Shown here: positions 51,961 through 60,242 of the stretch, one piece after another
How the letters are laid out: the number at the start of each line of letters is the position of its first letter
How positions within the stretch are numbered: position 1 is the stretch's first letter
Source of the DNA: Chryseobacterium aureum
GTDB taxonomy: Bacteria > Bacteroidota > Bacteroidia > Flavobacteriales > Weeksellaceae
Direction: 5' to 3'
Assembly (NCBI RefSeq): GCF_003971235.1
Contig: NZ_CP034661.1
Span: 3,844,001-3,908,000 of the forward strand
DNA length: 64,000 bases
Position numbers and translations under genes: made by a program
Notes under the pieces: model-generated
What the model was told of the DNA's origin: nothing
What the model saw: only the letters and a program-made list of their open reading frames with translations
Databases searched by the model: none

Positions 51961-52992
51961 ATGGAAAATTTTGATAACCCCAATATAGAAAACCAGAGTT
52001 CTATCAATCTTAATAAACAGGAAGAGCAGTTTCAGTCTAGAATCGACATGATTGAACTTCGTACAAGCCTGGAAAAAGTAAAATCTGAGATCGGAAAAGT
52101 AATTGTAGGACAGGAGAAGATGATAGAACATCTTTTGGCTGCATTACTTTCCAACGGACACGTTCTTATTGAAGGTGTTCCGGGAGTAGCCAAAACCATC
52201 ACCGCAAAGCTATTGGCCAAAACCATTGATGTAGGTTTCAGCAGAATTCAGTTTACCCCGGATCTTATGCCTTCCGATATTTTGGGAACCTCCGTGTTCA
52301 ATGTGAAAAACTCAGAATTTGAATTTAAAAAAGGACCCATTTTCTCCAATTTCATTCTCATTGATGAGATCAACAGGTCACCTGCCAAAACGCAGTCTGC
52401 ATTATTTGAAGTCATGGAAGAAAGGCAGATCACAATGGATGGTACCCGTTATATTATGGAAGAACCTTTCCTTGTTATTGCTACACAAAACCCGATTGAA
52501 CACGAAGGTACATACCGACTTCCGGAAGCCCAGCTGGACCGTTTTCTATTCAAAATTAATGTAGGGTATCCTAATCTTGAGCAGGAAATTGCGATCATTA
52601 AAAATCAGCACGAAAGCAAAAAAGAAGATAAAACAGAAGGAATTAGCCGGGTTATCAGTGCACAACAGTTGAAAAACTATCAGCATCTGGTAAAAGAAAT
52701 CATTGTGGAAGCACAGCTGATGGAATATATTGCAAAGATTATCATCAATACCAGAGAAAATCAGTTCTTATATCTGGGGGCATCTCCAAGAGCTTCACTG
52801 GCACTTCTGACAGCTTCCAAAGCGTTTGCTGCACTAAGAGGAAGAGATTTTGTAACCCCTGAAGATATTAAAGAAGCAAGCTATGCGGTTTTAAGGCACA
52901 GAGTAATCGTTTCTCCTGAAAGAGAAATGGAAGGTCTTAGCGCAGATGAAATTATCCGTCAGATTTTAGAAGGAATAGAGATTCCAAGATAG
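51961..52992 (+). CDS. MoxR-family AAA+ ATPase
   Basis: The 343-residue ATPase has Walker A EGVPGVAKTITAK (about residues 71-83; Ala in place of the usual Gly before Lys), Walker B ILIDEINRSPAKTQSALFEVMEE and sensor 1 LVIATQNPIEHEGTY. A C-terminal lid domain includes ASPRASLALLTASKAFA. MoxR proteins act as chaperones for partner complexes such as the DUF58 protein encoded next. Here the usual MoxR-DUF58 adjacency is broken by a four-helix-bundle element. Confidence 0.92.
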   Translation: MENFDNPNIENQSSINLNKQEEQFQSRIDMIELRTSLEKVKSEIGKVIVGQEKMIEHLLAALLSNGHVLIEGVPGVAKTITAKLLAKTIDVGFSRIQFTPDLMPSDILGTSVFNVKNSEFEFKKGPIFSNFILIDEINRSPAKTQSALFEVMEERQITMDGTRYIMEEPFLVIATQNPIEHEGTYRLPEAQLDRFLFKINVGYPNLEQEIAIIKNQHESKKEDKTEGISRVISAQQLKNYQHLVKEIIVEAQLMEYIAKIIINTRENQFLYLGASPRASLALLTASKAFAALRGRDFVTPEDIKEASYAVLRHRVIVSPEREMEGLSADEIIRQILEGIEIPR

Positions 52993-53033
52993 GTAGTAGA
53001 TAGTAGGTGGCAGGTAGCAGTTGATAGTGAGTG
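52992..53033 (+). repeat. Left heptamer arm before the frameshifted four-helix-bundle gene
   Basis: From 52992 the sequence falls into consecutive 7-mers: GGTAGTA, GATAGTA, GGTGGCA, GGTAGCA, GTTGATA, GTGAGTG. The block TAGGTGGCAGGTAGCAG (53004-53020) is mirrored at 53459-53475, where the reverse complement matches at 15 of 17 positions. The arm begins within the stop codon of the MoxR gene. Confidence 0.75.
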
Positions 53034-53063
53034 AATGCTTAAATAGTGGCAAAATTATTATAT

Positions 53064-53476
53064 ATGGCAAATTTTAAAGAACTTTTAGTTTGGCAGAATC
53101 GATTGATTTTGTTACTGGAATTTACAAGATCACTGAAACTTTTCCCAAAACCGAAATCTACGGATTGGTATCACAAATCAGAAGGGCAGCTGTTTCAATC
53201 CCCTCCAATATTGCTGAGGGAAACTCGAGACGAAGTAAACCTGATTATCTACAATTTTTAAAAATAGCAAGAGGCAGTTGTACAGAGGTAGCAACACAAT
53301 TAATTATTTCAAAAAATCTCGGTTTTTTTAGTGAGGATGATTATTTAAAACTAAATCAGGAAATTATAGAACTATCTAAAATGTTGAACGGACTTATTAA
53401 TTCCTACAATAATAATGGATGTGAAAAAGCTAATCAACGACCACCTGAAACCTTTTATCTGCAACCTGCCGCCTAA
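53064..53476 (+). pseudogene. Four-helix-bundle protein (23S rRNA intervening-sequence family), 1-nt frameshift
   Basis: ATG 53064 opens MANFKELLVWQ, the family N-terminus. The frame then loses the family pattern, and the next frame continues it exactly (SIDFVTGIYKITETFPKTEI, then QIRRAAVSIPSNIAEGNSRR and IARGSCTEVATQL). The break is at 53097-53098, where CAGAATCG would restore the frame as CAGAAATCG (giving WQKSIDF). One missing A therefore inactivates it, unless this is a sequencing error or slippage. The last codons (FYLQPAA) lie inside the right heptamer arm. Confidence 0.82.
53439..53476 (+). repeat. Right heptamer arm overlapping the end of the four-helix-bundle gene
   Basis: Read on the minus strand, the sequence is again phased by seven: GGCGGCA, GGTTGCA, GATAAAA, GGTTTCA, GGTGGTC. 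It mirrors the left arm at 52992-53033 and ends 3 nt before the DUF58 start codon at 53480. Confidence 0.75.
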
Positions 53477-53479
53477 CCA

Positions 53480-54802
53480 ATGAAAAACTTATACATCAAT
53501 ACACGTTTCTTTTTTACACTCATCGGAGTGGGGATTCTGTATGTTCTGGCATTTTTCTTTCCGGTGCTGATGTGGGGAGCCCATATTGCACTGTTGATCT
53601 GTTTTCTTGCAGCAATGGTAGATTTTCTGTTGCTGTTTAATCAAAAGAATGCCTTACAGGTTCAGAGAATTTTACCGGAAAAATTATCAAACGGAGATGA
53701 GAATTTTGTAAAAATTGATATTAAAAATAATTACAGCTTCACCATAGGTGCTAAGATTATTGATGAAATTCCGTTCCAGTTTCAGAAAAGAGATTTTTTG
53801 ATCAGAAAAGAGATTGCTTCAGGAGCGAATACCTTTTTTCAATACACATTAGAGCCTAAAGAAAGAGGAGAATATCATTTTGGAGGTTTGAATGTCTATG
53901 CATCATCACCATTGGGCCTGATCTCAAAAAGATTTGTTTTCCAGAAAGATGCTATGCTGCCTTCTTATCCTTCTTTTATTCATCTCAGAAAATATGAGCT
54001 GATGGCTATTCAGAGTGAATTTTTATTAGGCGGAATCAAGAAAGTCAGAAAACTGGGGCATACCATGGAATTTGAGCAGATTAAAGAATATGTTCCCGGA
54101 GACGATATCAGAACAATCAACTGGAAAGCTACTTCCAAGACAAACCGACTGATGGTAAATCAATTTCAGGATGAAAAAGCACAGCGTATTTTTATGCTGA
54201 TCGATAAAGGAAGAACTATGAAAATGCCTTTCAACGGATTAAGCCTGCTGGATTATTCTATCAATGCAACAATGGCACTGTCTCATATCATCTTAAGAAA
54301 AGGGGACCGCGCCGGAATGATGACGTTTTCCAAAAAAGCTGAAAATAAAATTGCCGCTGATAACAAATCCGGCCAGCTGAAGAAAATCTCGGAGGCCCTT
54401 TATAATATTAAAACAGATTTCTTCGAGAGTGACTTCAACCGTTTGTATCAGGATGTAAAATATTCCATCAATCAAAGAAGTTTAATTCTGCTTTTTACCA
54501 ATTTTGAAACGTTGGACGGACTGAACCGGCAATTAAAATATCTTCGCGGAATCGCCAAAAACCATTTGCTGGTAGTGGTATTCTTCAAAAACTCAGAACT
54601 GCAGACACTGATTAATAAAAATCCTGAAAATATGCAGGAAATCTATGACGAGATCATTGCAGAAAAGTTCGAATTTGAAAAGAAACTGATCATCCAGGAG
54701 CTCCGTAAATACGGAATCTATACCGTATATACCCTTCCGGAAAATCTGAATATCGATGTTATCAATAAATATCTGGAGATAAAAGCGAGGGGAATTTTAT
54801 AA
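53480..54802 (+). CDS. DUF58-domain protein
   Basis: The 440-residue protein has two N-terminal membrane helices (about residues 8-50) and the DUF58 core EQIKEYVPGDDIRTINWKATSKTNRLMVNQF (about 197-227). A von Willebrand-like fold follows, with FMLIDKGRTMKM. DUF58 proteins pair with MoxR ATPases. Here the gene is 487 nt away from moxR because of the inserted four-helix-bundle element. Confidence 0.88.
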   Translation: MKNLYINTRFFFTLIGVGILYVLAFFFPVLMWGAHIALLICFLAAMVDFLLLFNQKNALQVQRILPEKLSNGDENFVKIDIKNNYSFTIGAKIIDEIPFQFQKRDFLIRKEIASGANTFFQYTLEPKERGEYHFGGLNVYASSPLGLISKRFVFQKDAMLPSYPSFIHLRKYELMAIQSEFLLGGIKKVRKLGHTMEFEQIKEYVPGDDIRTINWKATSKTNRLMVNQFQDEKAQRIFMLIDKGRTMKMPFNGLSLLDYSINATMALSHIILRKGDRAGMMTFSKKAENKIAADNKSGQLKKISEALYNIKTDFFESDFNRLYQDVKYSINQRSLILLFTNFETLDGLNRQLKYLRGIAKNHLLVVVFFKNSELQTLINKNPENMQEIYDEIIAEKFEFEKKLIIQELRKYGIYTVYTLPENLNIDVINKYLEIKARGIL

Positions 54803-54831
54803 AATATTTTAAATACAAATCAAAAAATAAA

Positions 54832-55770
54832 ATGGAACTAAAAGAAAAGGCAGGTGCGCTGTTGAAAATAGCTGCATTAAATGAAGGTGCAAAAGAATAT
54901 ATTCTTAACAATCCTGAGCTCTTTAAACTCTTACTGAAAGCAGCTAAAAGATATATAGGAGGCGAAAAAATGGAAGAAGCTATTGCTACTGCCAAAAGGA
55001 TTAATGATAAAGGACTTCCAACTTCACTGGAGTTTATGGGAGAAAGTACCCGTTCCGTGGATGAATCAGAATCTGTAACTCAACATTTTTTTGATCTGAT
55101 TACTAAAGTGAAAGAAGAGAATATCAATTCTATTATTTCTTTGGATTTATCCCATATAGGTCTTACAATTGATAAGAATCTCGCTTATAATAATTTAATG
55201 TTATTAGCAGAATCAGCTTACAAAAAAGATATTGAAATAGTGATTAGCGCAGAAGGGATTGATAGAACTGATGATATTATTAATACCTTTTGTAAAATAT
55301 CGCCTGATTTTCCAAATGTTGGAATTACCCTTCAGGCTTATCTAAACCGTACTCCAAAAGACCTTGAACGGATATTGGCTGAAACACAAGGAAAAATAAG
55401 AATTGTAAAAGGTGCTTTTGCTGTTCCTCCGGGACATGCTGTAGAGAGAGGAAAACATTTAGACGATCTGTATATTAAATATATTGAAACGCTTTTCCTT
55501 AAAAGCAGAAGATGTTCTATTGCTACCCATCATCATATCGTTCAAAATAGAGTTAAAGAACTCATTGAACAATATGATATTCCAAAATCTAAATATGAAT
55601 TTGAAATGTTACTGGGAATACAGGAAGACCTGTTGAATGAAATCTATAAAGAAGGTTACCCATGCAGAAAGTATATTGTTTATGGTGATGAATGGTATTT
55701 GTATATGTGTAACCGGATTGCAGAAAATCCGGATAATCTTTTTCAGGCGGTGGTTGATATCATGTCTTAG
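54832..55770 (+). CDS. Proline-dehydrogenase-like protein
   Basis: The 312-residue TIM-barrel protein resembles ProDH/PutA catalytic domains: SLEFMGESTRS, ISLDLSHIGL, ITLQAYLNRTPKDLE, IRIVKGAFAVPPG, IATHHH, YEFEMLLGIQED and the C-terminal KYIVYGDEWYLYMCNRIAENP. In true ProDH the last motif has two adjacent arginines that bind the proline carboxylate (YxxRRxxE). Here the first is Asn (N-R), so substrate specificity or activity may differ. It starts 29 nt after the DUF58 gene. Confidence 0.75.
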   Translation: MELKEKAGALLKIAALNEGAKEYILNNPELFKLLLKAAKRYIGGEKMEEAIATAKRINDKGLPTSLEFMGESTRSVDESESVTQHFFDLITKVKEENINSIISLDLSHIGLTIDKNLAYNNLMLLAESAYKKDIEIVISAEGIDRTDDIINTFCKISPDFPNVGITLQAYLNRTPKDLERILAETQGKIRIVKGAFAVPPGHAVERGKHLDDLYIKYIETLFLKSRRCSIATHHHIVQNRVKELIEQYDIPKSKYEFEMLLGIQEDLLNEIYKEGYPCRKYIVYGDEWYLYMCNRIAENPDNLFQAVVDIMS

Positions 55771-55796
55771 TCTGAGGTTTAATCCACAAAGTTTTT

Positions 55797-55804
55797 TATA
55801 TTTG
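55797..55804 (+). promoter_or_regulatory. Candidate -7 element (TATATTTG) for the osmC-type gene
   Basis: TATATTTG fits TAnnTTTG 39 nt before ATG 55844. It lies inside an AT-rich inverted repeat (about 55791-55802 with 55811-55823) that could also weakly terminate the preceding gene. Confidence 0.4.
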
Positions 55805-55843
55805 AATAAGAATATAAAAAAACCTGAAATATAAACCCGTACA

Positions 55844-56263
55844 ATGAAAATTACACTCAACAGAATAAACAACGACTTTTTATTTGAATGTACAAACTCA
55901 CAAGGAAATTCTATCCTTTTGGATAATACTTCCCAACCGGGAGCCAAAGGAGTTTCCCCAATGGAAAGTGTCCTGATGGCGGTGGCAGGTTGCAGCGGAA
56001 TTGATGTAGTCTCTATTCTGAAGAAGCAGCGTCAGGAAATCAAAAGTTTTCAGGCAGAAGTAGAAGGAGAGAGAGTACAGGTAGAAGATGCAAAACCTTT
56101 TAAATCAATTAACGTTAAGTTCCTTTTGGAAGGAGAAATTGATCCTAAAAAAGCACAGAAAGCAGCAGAACTATCTTTTGAAAAATATTGCTCTGTCTCA
56201 AAAACACTGGAGCCGAATGTAGCAATCGGGTACGAAGTATATGTAAACGGAGAAAAAATTTAA
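55844..56263 (+). CDS. OsmC-family peroxiredoxin-like protein
   Basis: The 139-residue protein has the OsmC pattern: GAKGVSPMESVLMAVAGCSGIDVVSIL, with the first redox Cys in AGCSG. The second, KYCSVSKTL, is in the C-terminal half, where the family has the CPVSxTL motif; here the Pro is absent. Such proteins reduce organic hydroperoxides with two cysteines. Length is typical. Confidence 0.88.
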   Translation: MKITLNRINNDFLFECTNSQGNSILLDNTSQPGAKGVSPMESVLMAVAGCSGIDVVSILKKQRQEIKSFQAEVEGERVQVEDAKPFKSINVKFLLEGEIDPKKAQKAAELSFEKYCSVSKTLEPNVAIGYEVYVNGEKI

Positions 56264-56277
56264 TCACTCATTAAAAA

Positions 56278-56310
56278 TAGAAAAGCCGGATGAAACATCC
56301 GGCTTTTCTA
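56278..56310. terminator. Bidirectional intrinsic terminator
   Basis: TAGAAAAGCCGGATG (56278-56292) pairs perfectly with CATCCGGCTTTTCTA (56296-56310) around AAA. It lies between the convergent osmC-type and glucosidase genes. Confidence 0.9.
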
Positions 56311-56325
56311 TTGGTCATCAATTAT

Positions 56326-58941
56326 TTAAAATGTCATTCTAGGCTTTATCAGTTTTGCTACAGTGGCTGTCCATCCTGTTTGGTGGGAAGCTCCTACGCC
56401 ACGTCCGTTATCTCCGTGGAAATATTCAAAGAAGGTAATGTAATCTCTGAAATGCTCATCGTAATTGAACTTTGGATTTCCACCGTTGAAAGCACGCTGT
56501 CCGTGTTCATCCTTTAAAAACAGAGAACAAAGTCTTTTGCTGATATTTTGAGCCACTTCATCGAGATTTCTTTTATCACCGCTGCCTGTTGGAAGCTCTA
56601 CTTTTAAACTGTTTCCATAATAAAAATGGAATCGTTGCAGACTTTCTACGATCAGGAAGTTGATAGGAAACCAGATGGGTCCCCGCCAGTTGCTGTTTCC
56701 TCCGAACATACGGCTGTCACTTTCCGCAGGGGTGTAGTACACCATATTTTCTGTTCCATGTACAGAAAAAACAAAAGGATTTTCCTCGTATACTTTAGAC
56801 ATCGCACGGATTCCGTAAGAACTCAGAAACTCTTTTTCATCAAGCATTCTGGTCAGAACCTTCGTCAGTCTGTTTTTACGGAGGATGCTCATCAGATGTT
56901 TACGGCCATGTCCCTCTTCGTCCCAATGGGAAACAAGTTTGGTGAGTTCCGGCTTATTTTTTAAGATCCATTCCATTCTGCTTCTGAAATTCGGCATCTT
57001 TTCCAATAAATGGTGATCCACAATCTCAACCGCAAACATCGGAATCAAACCTACAATGCTTCTCAGTTTTAAAGAGACACTGTCTCCGTTTCCAAGTTGC
57101 AATACATCATAAAAGAATCCGTCTTCTTCATTCCAGAGCCCTTTTGTACCTTCACCCAGGTTTTCCATAGCTTCGGCAATATAAAGATAGTGCTCGAAAA
57201 ATTTGATCGCCATATCTTCGTATACCTGATAATATTGGGCTAGCTCCATCGCAATGCGCATCATATTCAGTGCATACATGGCCATCCAGCTTGTTCCGTC
57301 TGCCTGTTCAAGGTGCTGCCCATCCTTTAATTCCATATTCCGGTCAAAAGCACCGATATTATCCAGGCCAAGGAAACCACCCCCAAAAATATTTTTCCCA
57401 TTCTTGTCCTTTCGGTTTACCCACCAGGTAAAATTAAGGAGTAACTTCTGGAAAACTTTTTCCAGGAATAACAAATCCGGCTTGCCATTATTTTTTTCAT
57501 CAATTTTGAAGACACGGAAGCAGGACCAGGCATGTACGGGCGGGTTCACGTCACTCATATTCCATTCATAGGCAGGAAGCTGTCCGTTAGGATGCATATA
57601 CCATTCTTTGGTAAGCAGTAAAAGCTGCCCTTTGGCAAATTCTGCATCAATGATAGAAAAAGGGACACAGTGAAATGCCAGATCCCAGGTAGCATACCAT
57701 GGATATTCCCATTTATCAGGCATGGAAATAATATCTTTATTATGAAGATGATTCCATTCTGTATTTCTTACATACTCGTTGAAATTTCTTGGGGCTTCAA
57801 AGTTGGGATCACCTTTCAGCCATTTTCCTATATTATAGTGATAGAACTGTTTATTCCAGAGAAGTCCGGCAAAAGCCTGTCTCTGAACATTTCTTTCGTC
57901 TTCGTTCACTGTATCATTCTGAATTTCTTGATAAAACTCCTCAGCTTCGGCCTGTCGCTTATCAAAAATAGGGTCAAAATTTTCAAAAGGTTTTTCTTCC
58001 TCATCAGGGCATAGTCTGAAGTCGAAAACTTTGCATTCCCCGGCTCCAATCATTTCATCAATCAGAAAAGAAGCTTTTGTACCGCGTTTTTCAGGATTTA
58101 CGGTATTGGCTTGATGCGTAATAAAATGATTGATCCCATCTTTGAAATAAGCATTTTCAGCTGTGGGAGCTCCGTAAAGCTTAGAGGTATTGGTTTCATT
58201 ATCACAAAATGCACTTTGTGTATTTGAGTTTCTGGAATACAGCTTCTTGATAGAAATACTGTCGTGTCCAATATTGATACTTCCGTCAGGAGAAGCATTC
58301 AATTCTCCTTTATAGGTATTGTATCCCCATTTCCAGTTGTTTCTGAACCATAGGGTAGGAGCTACCAGAATAGGGGCTTCATGCTGGCTTCGGTTACAGA
58401 CCGTTACTCTGGCCAGAATATCATTGTGATCGGCTTTACAGTATTCGATGAAAATATCAAAATACTCATCATTGTCAAAAATTCCGATGTCGAACAGTTC
58501 ATATTCCGGCTCCTTTTTGCTGCGTTTTCCGTTTTCTGTAACGATATCATCATAAGGAAACTCATTAATCGGATATTTATACACCATCTTCATATAGCTG
58601 TGAGTAGGTGTGTTATCCAGATAATAAAAAATCTCTTTGATGTCTTCCCCGTGATTCCCCTGAGGATTGCTCAATCCGAAGAATCTTTCTTTTACCATTT
58701 TGTCTTTCTTGTTCCAAAATGAAAAAGCAAAGCATAAAAGCTGCTTTACATCAGAAATTCCGGCAATACCTTCTTCACCCCAGCGGTAGGCATAGCTTTC
58801 GGCATTATTATGATTGGTAAAATTCCAGGCATTCCCGTTCGGGCTATAATCTTCACGTACATTTCCCCATTGCCGGTTGCTTACATAAGGTCCCCAGTTT
58901 TTCCATTTGGTATCTTGTAATCTTTCTTTTTCGGCGGTCAT
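56326..58941 (-). CDS. GH63-type glucosidase (MGH1-like)
   Basis: The 871-residue protein has no signal peptide and is probably cytoplasmic. The N-terminal region (about 1-330; ERLQDTKWKNWGPYVSNRQWG, EDYSPNGNAWNFT) is a beta domain. The (alpha/alpha)6 barrel spans about 340-865, with YPWYATWDLAFHCVP and GLDNIGAFDRN motifs and RGPIWFPINFLIVESL near the end. It resembles the mannosylglycerate-hydrolase/GH63 group; the substrate is probably an alpha-glucoside or mannosyl compound. Confidence 0.82.
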   Translation of the reverse strand: MTAEKERLQDTKWKNWGPYVSNRQWGNVREDYSPNGNAWNFTNHNNAESYAYRWGEEGIAGISDVKQLLCFAFSFWNKKDKMVKERFFGLSNPQGNHGEDIKEIFYYLDNTPTHSYMKMVYKYPINEFPYDDIVTENGKRSKKEPEYELFDIGIFDNDEYFDIFIEYCKADHNDILARVTVCNRSQHEAPILVAPTLWFRNNWKWGYNTYKGELNASPDGSINIGHDSISIKKLYSRNSNTQSAFCDNETNTSKLYGAPTAENAYFKDGINHFITHQANTVNPEKRGTKASFLIDEMIGAGECKVFDFRLCPDEEEKPFENFDPIFDKRQAEAEEFYQEIQNDTVNEDERNVQRQAFAGLLWNKQFYHYNIGKWLKGDPNFEAPRNFNEYVRNTEWNHLHNKDIISMPDKWEYPWYATWDLAFHCVPFSIIDAEFAKGQLLLLTKEWYMHPNGQLPAYEWNMSDVNPPVHAWSCFRVFKIDEKNNGKPDLLFLEKVFQKLLLNFTWWVNRKDKNGKNIFGGGFLGLDNIGAFDRNMELKDGQHLEQADGTSWMAMYALNMMRIAMELAQYYQVYEDMAIKFFEHYLYIAEAMENLGEGTKGLWNEEDGFFYDVLQLGNGDSVSLKLRSIVGLIPMFAVEIVDHHLLEKMPNFRSRMEWILKNKPELTKLVSHWDEEGHGRKHLMSILRKNRLTKVLTRMLDEKEFLSSYGIRAMSKVYEENPFVFSVHGTENMVYYTPAESDSRMFGGNSNWRGPIWFPINFLIVESLQRFHFYYGNSLKVELPTGSGDKRNLDEVAQNISKRLCSLFLKDEHGQRAFNGGNPKFNYDEHFRDYITFFEYFHGDNGRGVGASHQTGWTATVAKLIKPRMTF

Positions 58942-59072
58942 ATCTCATCATTTTTCCACACGAAGTTAGTTTTTTTGAAAGGTAATTCCAATTTTTTTCA
59001 TCTGAATAATTATTAATATGCTCTTGAAATACTTGTGTTTAAGGACTTTTTTAAATATTAAAATAATTTTTT

Positions 59073-59102
59073 TTTGAAATTAAAAGAAAAGAATTACCTT
59101 TG
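59073..59102 (+). promoter_or_regulatory. Promoter TTTG-N18-TACCTTTG of the methionine operon
   Basis: TTTG (59073-59076) and TACCTTTG (59095-59102) match both Bacteroidota boxes with an 18-nt spacer. The predicted transcript would start near 59109, about 25 nt before the riboswitch. Confidence 0.8.
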
Positions 59103-59132
59103 CACTATTCGTTCATTCAAATATTGAAAATG

Positions 59133-59237
59133 TTATCAAGAAAGGTTGAGGGATTAGACCCTATGAAACCTTAGCAACCCTTTGCGCAAGCAAAGAAGGT
59201 GCTACGTTCTACCAAAAATTATTTTGGACAGATAACT
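59133..59237 (+). ncRNA. SAM riboswitch (S-box, SAM-I clan)
   Basis: The leader contains the S-box core in order: ATCAAGAAAGGTTGAGGGA, a GACCCTATGAAACCT segment, TAGCAACC, a hairpin TTTGCGCAAGCAAA, GGTGCTAC and TTCTACC...GGACAGAT closing toward the 5' strand. It senses S-adenosylmethionine and represses downstream expression when methionine is plentiful. It lies between a good promoter and metX; the expression platform probably involves 59241-59275 (CTGAAGTTCTTTTCAG and GCCATTTCCTGTGGC hairpins). Confidence 0.9.
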
Positions 59238-59298
59238 CACTGAAGTTCTTTTCAGCCATTTCCTGTGGCATTTTCAATTGTATTAAAATTTAATAGAA

Positions 59299-60237
59299 TT
59301 GAAAACAGAACTAAACTATATTCATCTCACGCATCAAACTTATTCCCAAAAGGAATACCATATCCCGTTAAGCTATCAGCTTTTTGGGAAAGATCTGTTT
59401 ACAGCCCCTGTCATTGTAATCAACCATGCTCTTACCGGGAATTCCAATGTATCCGGAGAAAAAGGATGGTGGAAAAAGTTGGTGGGAGAAAATCAGATTG
59501 TAGATACCGATAAATATACCGTTCTGTGCTTTAATATCCCCGGAAACGGATATGACGATTTTTTAATTGAAGACTATGAAGACTTCACTCCTTCAGATAT
59601 CGCAGCGATATTCCTGAAAGGGCTTGAAGCGCTACGGATCAAAAATGTATATGCCATTATAGGAGGCTCTCTGGGAGGTGGGATTGCCTGGGAAATGCTT
59701 GCCAAGCAGCCCGATCTCGCAGAAATATGTATTCCTATTGCCTGTGATTACAGAACGCACGACTGGCTTCATGCGCAGTGCCTGGTTCAGAAATTTTTAT
59801 TAAATGATAAAGAGGAACCGTTACAGAAAGCAAGAATTCATGCCATGTTGTGTTACAGAACTCCACAATCACTCAATGACCGATTTCAAAACCATTATAA
59901 CGAGGAAAAAAAACGACTGGAATCAGAAGACTGGCTGGTTTATCACGGTAACGCTTTAAACGAAAGATTTAGTTTAAAAGCTTACAGGCTGATGAATCAT
60001 CTCCTGATGAATATAAATGTTGCTGAAGAAGCGCTGGAGAACATACAGACACGAATGCACATGATCTCCGTAGATACAGACTTATTCTTCCCGGCTTCTG
60101 AAATCCGAATGTGTTTTGAAAAATTAAAAGAGAAAAATAAGAATGTTTCTTATCACGAGATCCAATCTATACACGGGCATGATGCCTTCCTCATGGAATA
60201 TCAACAATTAAATAATATCATAAAAAACATTTTATAG
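59299..60237 (+). CDS. metX: Homoserine O-acetyltransferase
   Basis: The 312-residue alpha/beta-hydrolase acylates homoserine. Motifs: VINHALTGNSN (oxyanion region), GGSLGGGIAWEML with nucleophile S124, VDTDLFFP with the Asp (about 261) and SIHGHDAFLMEY with the His (about 294). It must start at TTG 59299: an in-frame TAA lies at 59284-59286 and no ATG occurs between. It follows a SAM riboswitch and precedes homoserine dehydrogenase by 5 nt. It is shorter than some MetX proteins, but the core is complete. Confidence 0.9.
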   Translation: MKTELNYIHLTHQTYSQKEYHIPLSYQLFGKDLFTAPVIVINHALTGNSNVSGEKGWWKKLVGENQIVDTDKYTVLCFNIPGNGYDDFLIEDYEDFTPSDIAAIFLKGLEALRIKNVYAIIGGSLGGGIAWEMLAKQPDLAEICIPIACDYRTHDWLHAQCLVQKFLLNDKEEPLQKARIHAMLCYRTPQSLNDRFQNHYNEEKKRLESEDWLVYHGNALNERFSLKAYRLMNHLLMNINVAEEALENIQTRMHMISVDTDLFFPASEIRMCFEKLKEKNKNVSYHEIQSIHGHDAFLMEYQQLNNIIKNIL

Positions 60238-60242
60238 AAGTA

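Noticed and set aside
53046..53261. 71-residue protein as an independent gene
   Set aside because: Only its MANFKELLVWQ segment fits a family; after the 1-nt frameshift the rest is out of frame. Treated as the N-terminal piece of the four-helix-bundle pseudogene.
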